Assembly (NCBI RefSeq): GCF_046630445.1
Contig: NC_092334.1
Span: 108,077,001 to 108,141,000, forward strand
Length of the DNA: 64,000 nucleotides
Source: Rutidosis leptorrhynchoides
Taxonomy: Eukaryota > Streptophyta > Magnoliopsida > Asterales > Asteraceae
Direction: 5' to 3'
Shown here: positions 43,463-55,411 of the stretch, piece by piece
How positions within the stretch are numbered: the first letter of the stretch is position 1
Layout of the letters: every line of letters begins with the position of its first letter
Translations under genes and position numbers: made by a program
The notes under the pieces: generated by a model
The model's input: only the letters and a program-made list of their open reading frames with translations
What the model was told of the DNA's origin: nothing
The model's database searches: none

Positions 43463-45720
43463 ATGAAATATGAAGAATATGATATATACAGTAACGATAT
43501 GATGAGGACGATGATATTAATTAAAATGATACATTTTCTGTTCCATTCGACGATCCATCAACAAACCACCATTTAACCACCTATTTACAATTTCCTGTCA
43601 TTGCTACTGCTTTCGGTTTAAAAACCCAGATGATGAACAATGATACATAAAATAAAGAACGAATGATGTTGATGGTGATTGAAGACGAAGATGATTATAA
43701 AGTTGATAAGATCGTGATACTTGGTCATGTCGTTGATGATTATAAAATGAAGAATAATGATGAGGATGAAGAATACAATCGATAACCTGTGAGTTTTTTT
43801 CTTTCTTTCTCGTGAGTTACGGCTGTCAAGGTCGAGCACAAGAAACCCTTTTAACAAAACCCGCTGGATAATTTAAAACGATAATGAGAATTGGGCTTGT
43901 ATTGTGAATCCAATAAACATTTAAATGGGTTTCTTCTTGTTGGGCCGTAACAGTTGATTACGGGTTAATTATATAAGCTTGCGAATTGTAGAAGATATAA
44001 CAAGGTGGTTCGGTGGTTTAGAGGTGTTTGTGTGGAACGAGAGGTCGTGGGTTCAATTCCGGGCAGTGACAGTTTCCTTTATTTTTGAAGCTTATTAATT
44101 ATCTTAAGGTAGTATTATTGCTATTGTCATTATTATCATTATTATTATTATTATTATAAGTATTAAGTAATATTATTTTTATTATTATCATTAGCAAATT
44201 ATTATTAATAATATTATTATCATTATTATAATTACTAACATTATTATTATTATTATTATTATTAATATGATTACAAACATAAAGAATATAGATACAAATA
44301 TTATTATGAAAATGATTAAAATTACAATTAGGTTACAATTTTATGAGTTATTAATACTATTATTATCATTACTATAATACAATTTTTTTATTATTTATAT
44401 TTTATCAAATAAACAATAGTTATATAAAAATATAATTAATACATATAACATAACCATATTAATATTTTTATGATAAATATTAAGTATTTATTTAAATATA
44501 TAAAATGAGTATAGTTAACTAAGTATTGAAACCTTTAAATTATTAATATAAAAATTATATCACTAATAACAATATATATTTACTCGATTACATTTATATA
44601 TATTAATGAATACACAAATGATATAGGTTCGTGAATCCAAAGCCAACCCTACATTTGTTCAATGTCGTCATATGTATTTTTTACTACAAAATACAGAATT
44701 GTGAGTTCATTTGCTCCCTTTTACTCTTTACGTTTTTGGGCTGAGAATACATGCAAATGCTTTATTAACTGTTTTACAATATTTATATGCGTGAGTTCAT
44801 TTGATTCCCTTTTACTCTTGGGACTGAGAATACATGCACTACTTTTACAACTACTTTATTAAATGCTTTTGAAATACATTTTGAACTGCGAATACATGAA
44901 ATGCTTTTATAAATGTTTGACGAGATAGACACAAGCAAAACATTCCTCGAATGAATTATGTGGACGTGATAATTGCCACCATTGAATTATGTGGACGTGA
45001 TAATTGCCACAATTGATATGATATTTTTCCCCTGATTATTATTGCTTGGTAACCTAAGAATTAGGGAACATCACTAATTTTGAAAATTAGTGCACGCCTA
45101 ATTGATACGAATCCTAAAGGTAGCTACCGGGTTTAACACCCCCACCCAGAATGTTCACCAGACGGAAGAGCTAGTGGGCGTGGTGTTTAGTACTTCGAAG
45201 TTTATATATTATACAGACGAGATGTTCTGTTTTTGGGGATATTATTGATGCGCATTAAATGTTAAGGTTGGTTACCATGCCAAGCAATGAATGAAAGAAA
45301 AATGAATGTTATGTATCGAGAGAATGATTTTATACACAGGTTATGTGTATGTTATTTTTGTGCACAAGATATGTGTACGGTTACTAAGATTTATGAAAGA
45401 TGATTTCGTACAAGAGAAAGGTGTACTGTATTTAAAAGATATCGCATGTACATTACAGGTGGGTATAGGATTCGGGCCCATTTGTACCATGCAACATTTA
45501 AATCTTGTGGTCTATCAAAATGACAAATTTTATTGTTTTATGATAAACTTATGAACTCACCAACCTTTTAGTTGACACTTGAAAGTATGTTTATTCTCAG
45601 GTATGAAAGAAACCTTCCGCTGTGTATTTGCTCATTTTAAAGACATTATTTGGAGTCGATCATCGCAATGGGACCAGATGTTGGTGACTTCGTCCAGATG
45701 TATTAGGACGGGGTCTGACA
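43463..45720 (+). mobile_element. U 5' LTR, 3' half
   Basis: From about 43,611 it aligns with 51,718-53,828 of the 3' LTR, with few differences, and ends GGGGTCTGACA. The first half of the LTR is missing. It contains the tRNA-like segment 44,001-44,075, ATT-rich DNA at about 44,115-44,260 and a tandem GAATTATGTGGACGTGATAATT duplication near 44,953-45,015. Confidence 0.85.
44014..44060 (+). other. tRNA-like pol III A and B boxes in U 5' LTR
   Basis: TGGTTTAGAGG (44014-44024) fits the A-box consensus TRGYNNARNNG and GGTTCAATTCC (44050-44060) fits the B-box GGTTCRANTCC. No full tRNA cloverleaf can be drawn. Copies occur at 52123-52169 (B box mutated) and, more diverged, at 62630-62676. It could be an old tRNA-derived SINE fixed in the LTR family. 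Confidence 0.55.
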
Positions 45721-45722
45721 TG

Positions 45723-45738
45723 TGGTATCAGAGCAGTG
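45723..45738 (+). other. U primer binding site (tRNA-iMet type)
   Basis: TGGTATCAGAGCAGTG two bases after the LTR end. Confidence 0.9.
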
Positions 45739-46132
45739 GTCTTAGCGAACCAGGTCTTGCTTTAGTGTATCTAATTGATAGTTGTTTAGATGCATTTGTG
45801 GGTCTGGACTTCGACCGTGTCTGCATGTCAAAAGTTTTGCTTATCATTTAGTGTCGAAAATTATTTGCTTATCATCCTTAAAGTCTAGACATGTCTTACT
45901 GCCTCTATTGCATAGACAGTGTATAGATAAATTCATATCTTAGCGTATCTGTCATTGTTACCTTTGCCTGACAGCTTCCGTAGATTCCTCCGTAACTTAT
46001 GGGATTTTAGTATTATATATGCATATGTAAATTATGTATTGCAGGGTACTAATCTACATCCTATAATCTACTTCTTATTGAAAATTCTTCATCTGATCGT
46101 ACGAGAGGAATCCCTTAACCAGTTCGAGTCCC

Positions 46133-46627
46133 TCAGATTTTGATAGTTATTCCGACAACTATTCTGACATGGATATTCACCTAAGCTCCGAAAGCGGTGT
46201 CACCAGAATGAATCAATCAATCAGCCATCCCCAATTCATCTGATGGGTTCGTAGTCGACTTAATCAATGGAGACGCGAAGACGACGATCCTTTCCACCAA
46301 CCAAATTGCCCTCTTGGCGGAGAACCTGAAGCACTTACCGGCGAACCTGTTCGAGACACCACTTTCTCTCTTATTTCCCGAATATCTCACCACGATTATA
46401 TTCTATCTAAAATTCTAAACCTTATTCATCCGCTCATTCCGATCGATAATCATCCCGGAATAATGGAAGAAGTCAACGAGTTTCGCGCCCGAGTTGTAGC
46501 CTTGGTAAATATGGTGCAAAACGTATCGGCTTCAGCAACATCACCGGCACCAGCCGTACCATCAACAACAACACCAGTACCATCAACAATCCATGCCTCA
46601 ACATCTCATTCTGTACCTCAAGTATAA
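46133..46627 (+). pseudogene. U internal ORF, gag-like position, unknown protein with one stop
   Basis: Open from SDFDSYSDNYSDMD through SGVTRMNQSIS to a TGA at 46241, then WVRSRLNQWRREDDDPFHQP, GLTGEP-like text, LISRISHHDYILSKILNLIH, MEEVNEFRARVVALVNMV and an A/S/T/P-rich tail ending HSVPQV at TAA 46625-46627. Codon-like composition contrasts with the AT-rich surroundings. I recognise no domain. The position after the primer site and the helical MEEVNEFRARVV segment suggest a reduced gag-like protein of a non-autonomous element, which is an inference. Confidence 0.5.
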
Positions 46628-49281
46628 TCATCGTTCTACGTATCGTTCTACATCATTTATTTTCGTTCGACATGGCGATTATGTAATCTCTAATGTTTTA
46701 GAGATTATATATTCTTGTTCTAACGGTAAATCAAATGAGTTTAATATCATATTAACTCATTAAATCCATGATTACATCTGAAGAAAATTTATATGTATAT
46801 ATGTTTTTATAAAGATTGTAATTAAAAATTCTTTCGTACAAACTGTTAATGGTGAAAATATTTTAACGGGTAGGTAATACCCGAGGAATATTTAGATTTC
46901 ACATTAATAAGTTACATTGTACATTCTTCGAATCTGATTCAACAGTCATCTACCATTCTACTTACATCCACCGATATACATATCCGTTCACCGCAGAATA
47001 ACCATTTTCATCCAATTTCATATTTGGCTTTTGATTTACCAGAATCCAACTAGTGGCATAATGAAGAAAACATTGGACAAAATAAAATTTGTTAGAAACA
47101 AACAAATTAACTATGAGAAATTTTGTTAAGAATCCACGCTAACTATTCCTAGCTAACTGTTAATTCCGTATTACCTTTTATTTATTGCAATTTATTTATC
47201 GCAGTTTATTTATCGCATTTTATTTATCGCAATTTTAATTCTCGCAATTTTATTTATCGTCATTTAATTTCTGTTATTTATTTTATGCACTTTAAATATC
47301 GGGACACGTATACAAGGTTTTGACATATCATATCGATGCATCTATATATATTATTTGGAATAACCATAGACACTCTATATGCAGTAATGCTGGAGTTAGC
47401 TATACAGGGTTGAGGTTGATTCTAAAATAATATATATAGTTTGAGTTGTGATCGAGTCTGAGACATGTACACGGGTCACGATACGTATTAATTAATTCAA
47501 ATATTATATATTAAATTATATATGAATTATTGGACTGTATCTGTGGACTATCGACTGTGGACTAAAAACCTTGGACATTTAAAATGAATTAAAATATTGA
47601 TTATAACATATGAAACTAAACAATTCTTCAAGTTTGCCACTTGATTTCATGTTAAATCTCATTTGTATCTTGACGATTACAATCTGCGATTCAAACCTTT
47701 CATGATTCTTGAAAAACGCCTCAATCGAGAGGATGAACCAACCGCACTTCATCTACGTAGGAAGAGATTGATTCATATAGTTATGCACTTGAAAACACTC
47801 AGAACCTGAGTAAACGTTTAACATGTGGCTGTGCTAATTCCTTTAGTGTTATTACTACCCAAAATAACTTTGCAGTTCTTTTTCAAATAGCCAATTTTGT
47901 CACAGCTCCAGCAAGTCAACTTCGACTTTTTATTCGAAACAACCTTATTATAACCTCGATATATATGCGTGCTCTTTTATTGCTATCGGGGAACCTTTTA
48001 TATTCCACCATATTACCATCAGCGTTTAATCATCTAAAAACACAATTCTTCTGAAACCACCTCGGATTGATAACCGATGATTCAGATATTGTAGCATTAA
48101 ATGCAGAGGAAACAGAAAAATTGTAGACGGTCTAAACGGCCAAAAGTTGATGATAAAGAAAGGAGTGTTAGGAACGCTCGATAGAAAATTTGGTACTGAA
48201 AAACAGATTGAGCAAACCATGAAGGAGACCAAGGTCAAAAACAAGGACCATACCATATATTCGAAGAATCCAAGTAATTCTGGATCCGATGAAACCTTCA
48301 ACGAATATCTTATTCCGTACCCATGTTAAAATCTTGCGGAAAATTTTTCTTTATCAACTTTCGAACTTAGAAATTCCAAAATATTATCATAAATATCTTC
48401 GATATTTCTGAGAATATTTTCATAAATATTCTCGTCCGAAATTATATACCTCTTCATGCTATCTGTAATACATTATATTGGAAATTTCTGTAAAATCTAA
48501 GTATAAACTATGAATGAATTCTGAAGTAGTGTTTGGAACTGAAGCATGAGTTAGTATAATATAATGACACTTGATCAACGTGATTATATTACAGTAAGTC
48601 ATGTTGAGTTTCTAATGGAACGTGATGATTCGCAGATTATAACGTCATCGTATGCCATGTTACAAGACTCTTACATTCTATTAAATCTCTAAACATATCA
48701 AGAACATATTTCTTGATAGCTCTATCTTTCTCTTAAATTCTGGTAATTCAACAAATCAAGATCATGCCAATACAATTTCTCTCTTAGAACGTTAGTCATG
48801 TCTATTCGAAATTTCATATCTACGAATTCTGGACCATTATTCGATTGGCTTAAAGTCGAGAAGAGAAAAACAAAAGGGTGGGACTCCAAAATATAAAGGA
48901 AATGAAGAGGGTGAATTTATAGTGAAATATCTAACAGAGCAATCGAAACAGATTATTGTATTTAACCAAAGAAGATTCTAATTTCCATAATCACCGAAGA
49001 ATCAAATCATATATAGATAACGAAGATTTTCTTTGAAATCCCTTGAATTTCGGAATTAAACTATCACTAGTTAAAAGTTATGGTGAAACTTGTCTATCTC
49101 ATTTCACTATTTAGTGATAGCTTCATTCGTACTCTTCGAGTAATCGAATTATATTATCCATATTACTCAACTGTAACAAAATTCTATTTATCAACTCATA
49201 TTCGTCATGAAAACATTTTTATTATTAGCCATGACGACCTCGATCAAATTTCGGGATGAAATTTCTTTAACGGGTAGGTAC
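46628..49281 (+). other. U internal region, noncoding
   Basis: No domain found. It includes an ACGGGTAGGTAATACCCG palindrome (46,869-46,886), TTTATTTATCGCA repeats (about 47,175-47,270) whose complement resembles the GCGATAAATAAA repeats of the M/N LTRs, a short frame at 48,147-48,329 related to R, and GGGATGAAATTTC plus ACGGGTAGGTAC before the 3' LTR. Confidence 0.6.
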
Positions 49282-50991
49282 TGTGACGACCCGAAAATTT
49301 CTGACCAAATTTAAACTTAATCTTTATATAATTTAATGTTCCTGACACGATAAGCAAAGTCTGTAATGTTGAAATCTCAAAACTTTTGAAACTATGTTCA
49401 TGTAATCAATTACCCTTCGACTGTCCTCGATGATTCACGAATCATTGCTTGTAAGTATGTGGATATATATAAAAATGTGTATATATAAATATATGTATAA
49501 TATATATAATAACTGGAAAATTAATAAACTATTATATACATTTCTAGTTATAAATAAATATGTACAATAAAATACATTGTAATAAAAACTATTATTTTAT
49601 ATGTATATTTCTTGTATATATATATTATTATATTTAATTTAATTATTTAATATATACTTATTTGCGTAGTAAATTTTGTTATTTAAAAATGTTTATATAT
49701 ATACATAGCGTATATTGTTAGTTTAAATGGTAAATGTCTGTAGTTTTCGGTTGACGTTTAATTATTTTTAAAATAGGTCTAATAAATATATATGAAGTTT
49801 TAAAATAAAAGTTGTTCCAAAATTTGAATAAAAAGATAATAGTTTTGATAAATATTTTTTTACCTTTTCGAACTAAGCTTTTGTACTCCGTACATATAAA
49901 TTGGAACAGAAAATAAATAATTTTTGAACCTTTTTGATCAGGTTTCAAACAGGTAATGAGTGAAATAATTAAATATGTTTAATCTAAAAATTTGGGATTT
50001 TTAGGAACACTTTTATACGTTAACTGTTTAGCAATGGACACGCCCCGTGTAAACTGTCGGCACAAAAATCCAAATACTCAGCTACTTAACTGTATAAATG
50101 ATTAATTTGAAATTACTGTTTGGGAGTATTATTATAACTATATTATTTACTTTATCATTTCATAATTCTATATATTACATATACATATAGACGCATTTAC
50201 ATGATATCAAACCAAACCCACTTTCTAAAGTTTGTTTTGTGTTTCTGTTTGAAATGTGGAGAAGACCACCATCTATCTATTCTTTATAAATATATATACT
50301 TATGCAGAACACAAAAACATACATATACACTCCCATTGAGATATATAACTCAATCGTCACCAACCTTCACCAACTTTTCGCTACAATCCCACCTTCGTGA
50401 ACTCTCATTGGTCACAACCAACGGACCATCACCCACTTTACCATCTTCACGATATCACCACCAAAACCTCCACCAAACCATCACCTTCACCTTGAGACAC
50501 CACCATCTTCATTAAATCGCCACCACCACCATTAGAACCACCATCCATCACCTACAAACACAACTGCAATGAAATCTATTCCATCTCTCTCTCTCATTCT
50601 CTCTCTCTCTCTCTCACACTTTTGTTACTGTTTCTTCCATGAATACCTTCGATCAAACTTTTGCTATTATCATGTGTTTCTGTCTTGCAGTCGTAAACCA
50701 CCTGCAACAAACCCACTGTTGCTACCATTCGATTATCACCACGAAAACCAACACAATTACCTAAATCAAACCCTTAAACCAAACTGTTTTGTTGTATAAC
50801 AAACGTAACCCATCACCAAGTTATTTTATTTTTTATTTTTCCTTTTCTTCTTTTTCTTTCAACCTCACCTACAACTTCTTAGTTGTTGCTATTAGATCCT
50901 ATCTGTTAAATTGATCGATAAGTTATAACCCAAACTGAAACGACCTTGACTCATAACCGAAAAACGACCTTTTTTTTTCTTTCTTATTTTA

Positions 50992-51100
50992 GATCCCACT
51001 ATGGGATCCCACAATCCCACTATGGGATCAGGTTCTGATCAAATTTCTTGAAAATCACCCTTGATCCCATTCCGGGATCTTTTAGTCCCATTCCGGGATC
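50992..51100. repeat. Two pairs of GATCCC...GGGATC palindromes in U LTR
   Basis: GATCCCACTATGGGATC at 50992-51008, a near copy at 51013-51029, GATCCCATTCCGGGATC at 51063-51079 and a near copy at 51084-51100. The intra-pair spacing is 21 bp in both pairs; the pairs are 71 bp apart. The loop changes between the pairs (CTA versus ATTCC) while the arms are kept. Confidence 0.93.
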
Positions 51101-52122
51101 AGACCCTGACCTGGTAGTTTTCAACCAAATTAACACCTTGTGACCCGTTTGACTATCAACGCATAACAACTCAGTTCCAACCTGTTTAATCATCTACTAA
51201 AACACATATTCATACTTAACATTACAAACATAACGGGTTTCTCATGAACCCTCGGTACTTGTGACGCAAGGTAATTTTTAAGGTGGTGATTACAACCCAT
51301 AATATTCAAAAGACAATTTCAACAAGTACTGGAGCGTGACTATCGAGTTCGTCTATCCATCCATAAGTTATCTACACAAAAGGAATCACATTTTCACAAA
51401 GGCATAAGCAACAATCGTCTATTCTATTACTTCCACATTCTTACCCTTTTCTTGTCCGGATCCTACAAAACGTTAAACCACAACAAAGTAAGCGAAAAGC
51501 TTAGTGAGAACAATAAATATGTACATGTATGCATACCATCAATCTCTTTCAAATTTCATCACAACCAAGGATAACTCGTGTCATCCCGAGGTTTGTCCAT
51601 ATCATCATGAATCAAACCCCCTTATCATCCCGGATGCCGTAAGATCAACAAAGCACAACCGGTGCCAATTTGGACACTCTAGTGTGTCCCGTACCGAACA
51701 CACCTAGAGGCCCCACCTGCTTTCGGTTTAAAAACCCAGATGATGAACAATGATACATAAAATAAAGAACGAACGATGTTGATGGTGATTGAAGACGAAG
51801 ATGATTATAAAGTTGATGAGATCGTGATACTTGGTCATGTCGTTGATGATTATAAGATGAAGAATAATGATGAGGATGAAGAATACAATCGATAACCTGT
51901 GAGTTTTTTTTCTCTTTCTCGTGAGTTACGGCTGTCAAGGTCGAGCACAAGAAACCCTTTTAACAAAACCCGCTGGATCATTTAAAACGATAATGAGAAT
52001 TGGGCTTGTGTTGTGAATCCAATAAACATTTAAATGGGTTTCTTCTTGTTGGGCCGTAACAGTTGATTACGGGTTAATTATATAAGCTTGCAAATTGTAG
52101 AAGATATAACAAGGTGGTTCGG

Positions 52123-52169
52123 TGGTTTAGAGGTGTTTGTGTGGAACGAGAGGTTGTGGGTGCAATTCC
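52123..52169 (+). other. tRNA-like A/B boxes in U 3' LTR
   Basis: The A box is unchanged (52123-52133); the B box is GGTGCAATTCC (52159-52169), one base off consensus. Confidence 0.5.
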
Positions 52170-53828
52170 GGGCAGTGACAGTTTCCTTTATTTTTGAAGC
52201 TTATTAATTATCTTAAGGTAGTATTATTGCTATTGTCATTATTATCATTATTATTATTATTATAAGTATTAAGTAATATTATTTTTATTATTATCATTAG
52301 CACATTATTATTAATAATATTATTATCATTATTATAATTATTAACATTATTATTATTATTATTAATATGATTACAAACATAAAGAATATAGATACAAATA
52401 TTATTATGAAAATGATTAAAATTACAATTAGGTTACAATTTTATGAGTTATTAATACTATTATTATCATTACTATAATACAATTTTTTTATTATTTATAT
52501 TTTATCAAATAAACAATAGTTATATAAAAATATAATTAATACATATAACATAACCATATTAATATTTTTATGATAAATATTAAGTATTTATTTAAATATA
52601 TAAAATGAGTATAGTTAACTAAGTATTGAAACCTTTAAATTATTAATATAAAAATTATATCACTAATAACAATATATATTTACTCGATTACGTTTATATA
52701 TATTAATGAATACACAAATGATATAGGTTCGTGAATCCAAGGCCAACCCTACATTTGTTCAATGTCGTCATATGTATTTTTACTACAAAATACAGAATTG
52801 TGAGTTCATTTGCTCCCTTTTACTCTTTACGTTTTTGGGCTGAGAATACATGAAAATGCTTTATTAACTGTTTTACAATATTTATATGCGTGAGTTCATT
52901 TGATTTCCTTTTACTCTTTATATTTTTGGGACTGAGAATACATGCGCTACTTTTGCAACTGCTTTATTAAATGCTTTTGAAATACATTTTGAACTGCGAA
53001 TACATGAAATGCTTTTATAAATGTTTAACGAGATAGACACAAGTAAAACATTCCTCGAATGAATTATGTGGACGTGATAATTTCCACCATTGAATTATGT
53101 GGACGTGATAATTGCCACAATTGATATGAATATTTTTCCCCTGATTATTATTGCTTGGTAACCTAAGAATTAGGGAACATCACTAATTTTGAGAATTAGT
53201 GCATGCCTAATTGACGCGAATTCTAAAGGTAGCTACCAGGTTTAACACCCCCACCCAGAATGTTCACTAGACGGAAGAGCTAGTGGAAGTGGTGTTTAGT
53301 ACTTCGAAGTTTATATATTATACAGATGAGATGTTCTGTTTTTATGGATATTATTGATGCGCATTAAATGTTAAGGTCGGTTACCAAGCCAAGCAATGAA
53401 TGAAAGAAAAGTGAATGTTATGTATCGAGATAATGATTTTATACACAGGTTATGTATATGTTATTTTTGTGCACAAGATATGTGTACGGTTACTAAGATT
53501 TATGAAAGATGATTTCGTACACGAGAAAGGTGTACTGTATTTAAAAGATATCGCATGTACATTAAGGTGGGTATAGGATTCGGGCCCATTTGTACCATGC
53601 AGCATTTAAATCTTGTGGTCTATCAAAATGACGAATTTTATTGTTTTATGATAAACTTATGAACTCACCAATCTTTTGGTTGACACTTGAAAGCATGTTT
53701 ATTCTGAGGTATGAAAGAAACCTTCCGCTGTGCATTTGCTCATTTTAAAGACATTATTTGGAGTCGATCATCGCAATGGGACCAGATGTTGGTGACTTCA
53801 TCCAGATGGATTAGGACGGGGTCTGACA

Positions 53829-54832
53829 AATTGGAGTTTTGTAGGCTGTTCTAAAAGCCCAGAGTGCATCCTCCAATTTCATGGACCATTCTTTCGGATT
53901 TGATCCTACGGTTTTCTCTAGAATACGTTTTGAAGCTCGGTTGGTATTTTCAACTTGTCCACTTATTTGTGGATGATAAGCTGTTGAGATTTCATGAGTT
54001 ACTCCATATCTTTTGAGAACTTTCTCAAGTTTATTATTACAAAAATGAGTACCCCGATCGTTTATTAAAGCTTTCGGTGTTCCGAACCTTGCAAAAAGAT
54101 GTTTTAAGAAGTTGACTACAACTCGTGCATCGTTAGTTAGGAGAGCTTGTGCTTCCGCCCATTTAGATACATAATCAATGGCAACGAGAATGTAGAGATT
54201 ATTATGAGATTTTGGAAATGGACTCATAAAGTCAATACCCCAAACGTCAAAAACTTCACATACTTGAATGACATTTTGTGGCATTTCATCACGTTGACTT
54301 CTTTTTCCGGCCCTTTGACAAGCATAACAGGATTTACAAAGAAGGTGTGCGTCTTTGAAAATTGTAGGCCAATATAATCCAGCGTCATAAACTTTTCTTG
54401 CTGTGAGTTGAGGCCCATAATGCCCTCCTGTTGGTCCTGTGTGACAATGGTTTAAGATTTGACTAGCTTCATCCCCGAATACACATCGGCGGATTATTCC
54501 ATCGGGACAACTTTTAAACAAATGTGGATCTTCCCAGAAATAGTGTTTTATATCACTAAAGAATTTCTTTCGTTTTTGGTACGACAACCCTTTTTCAAGA
54601 AATCCACATACTAAATAGTTTGCATAGTCTGCAAACCATGGAATTTCACTATAATCTATTTTCAATAGATATTCATCAGGAAAGTTGTCTTGTATAGCCG
54701 ATTCATTTAGAACTTCTAATTCGGGATTTTCAAGACGAGAAAGATGATCAGTGGCGAGATTTTCTGCTCCCTTTTTGTCTCGGATCTCAATATCGATTTC
54801 TTGTAAGAGTAAGTTCCAACGGATTAATCGTG
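53829..54832 (-). pseudogene. M pol: RNase H tail and integrase
   Basis: Open from the junction at 54832 to 53829: [19 protein letters not shown], zinc region [19 protein letters not shown]...[11 protein letters not shown], core [29 protein letters not shown] and [12 protein letters not shown]. Acidic residues are kept, but substitutions (GPFP to SPFP, ISDRG to INDRG, TSGQ to ISGQ) suggest decay. The right side is cut by the Q LTR remnant, the left side by U. Confidence 0.88.
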
Positions 54833-55029
54833 GGTATTGTTGACAATGTTTTATGTCAACTTTGGTTATTAATATGTTGGGTTGTTTAAACTACATATTT
54901 TGGTATGTTTCCTTTTTGAGAAACTTTTGAAATAAAAGAATGCAATGTCGTTTATTAAATTCATTTAAGTTCGATCAAGCTGTGGGACCAAGTGACGGAG
55001 CCGTTAAGTGTATTGATGGGGCCATCACA
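54833..55029 (+). mobile_element. Q 3' LTR remnant (last 197 bp)
   Basis: Matches 11396-11592 with few changes, from GGTATTGTTGACAATG to GGGGCCATCACA. A TGG shared by both parents lies at the join with M. It is followed by CATCA, the right target-site copy. Confidence 0.9.
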
Positions 55030-55249
55030 CATCAGCGAGACACTTTTTAAGATTCAAGACATGAAATACGTCGTGTACGCTGCTTAGTTCAGTAGGTAAT
55101 TCTAATCGATAAGCCACAGGTCCGATCCTTTCAGTAATCTTGAAGGGTCCAACAAAACGCGGACTTAGTTTGCTTCGTTTGCCAAAACGAACGACGCCTT
55201 TCCAAGGGGATACTTTCAACATGACTTTGTCACCAACTTGGAATTCCAA
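55030..55249 (-). pseudogene. T integrase C-terminal part up to Q
   Basis: [41 protein letters not shown] and [16 protein letters not shown], then the Q boundary. 55,250-55,411 carries the preceding segment in shifted frames. Confidence 0.9.
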
Positions 55250-55411
55250 ATCTTTCCGATCTTTATTAGCATAGCTCTTCTATCGGCTGCGGGCAGTTTC
55301 TATTCGTTTCTTAATCTGAACTATATTTTCGGTTGTCTCGTGTATGATTTCAGGACTGGTTAACTGTCTGTCCTCTAATTCATCCCAGCACAGTGGAGAT
55401 CAACATTTTCA

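Larger units (their letters stand above)
43463..53828 (+). mobile_element. Element U: non-autonomous LTR retrotransposon in M pol
   Basis: 5' LTR remnant 43463-45720, primer site 45723, internal 45739-49281 without pol, 3' LTR 49282-53828. M pol flanks it on both sides, with about 105 bp of M missing and no clear target duplication, so the left end was lost with some of the LTR. Confidence 0.8.
49282..53828 (+). mobile_element. U 3' LTR (4.5 kb)
   Basis: Starts TGTGACGACCCG and ends GGGGTCTGACA. A TATAAA box lies at 50285-50290, followed by a CACCA/CCACC-rich leader-like stretch (50,350-50,560) and a CT repeat (about 50,585-50,615). The part 50,985-51,717 has no match in the 5' remnant and includes palindromes and antisense leader-like phrases, probably a further fragment. 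From 51,718 it aligns with the 5' LTR. Confidence 0.8.
17432..54832 (-). mobile_element. Element M: Athila-type retrotransposon invaded by N and U, 5' part deleted
   Basis: Pieces on the - strand, in 5' to 3' order: RNase H-integrase (54832-53829), pol C-terminus (43462-43091), a protease-domain ORF (43066-42107), the zinc-knuckle ORF (41937-41848 and 39822-39491; its C-terminal half also at 24904-24573), the env-like pseudogene (23476-21442), the 3' noncoding domain and the 3' LTR (19340-17432). Gag, the main protease, reverse transcriptase and 5' LTR are missing, lost with most of the Q 3' LTR in one deletion ending at 54832/54833. Confidence 0.75.

Noticed and set aside
44001..44075. A functional tRNA gene
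   Set aside because: A and B boxes are present, but no acceptor stem or anticodon arm can be paired; recorded only as tRNA-like boxes.
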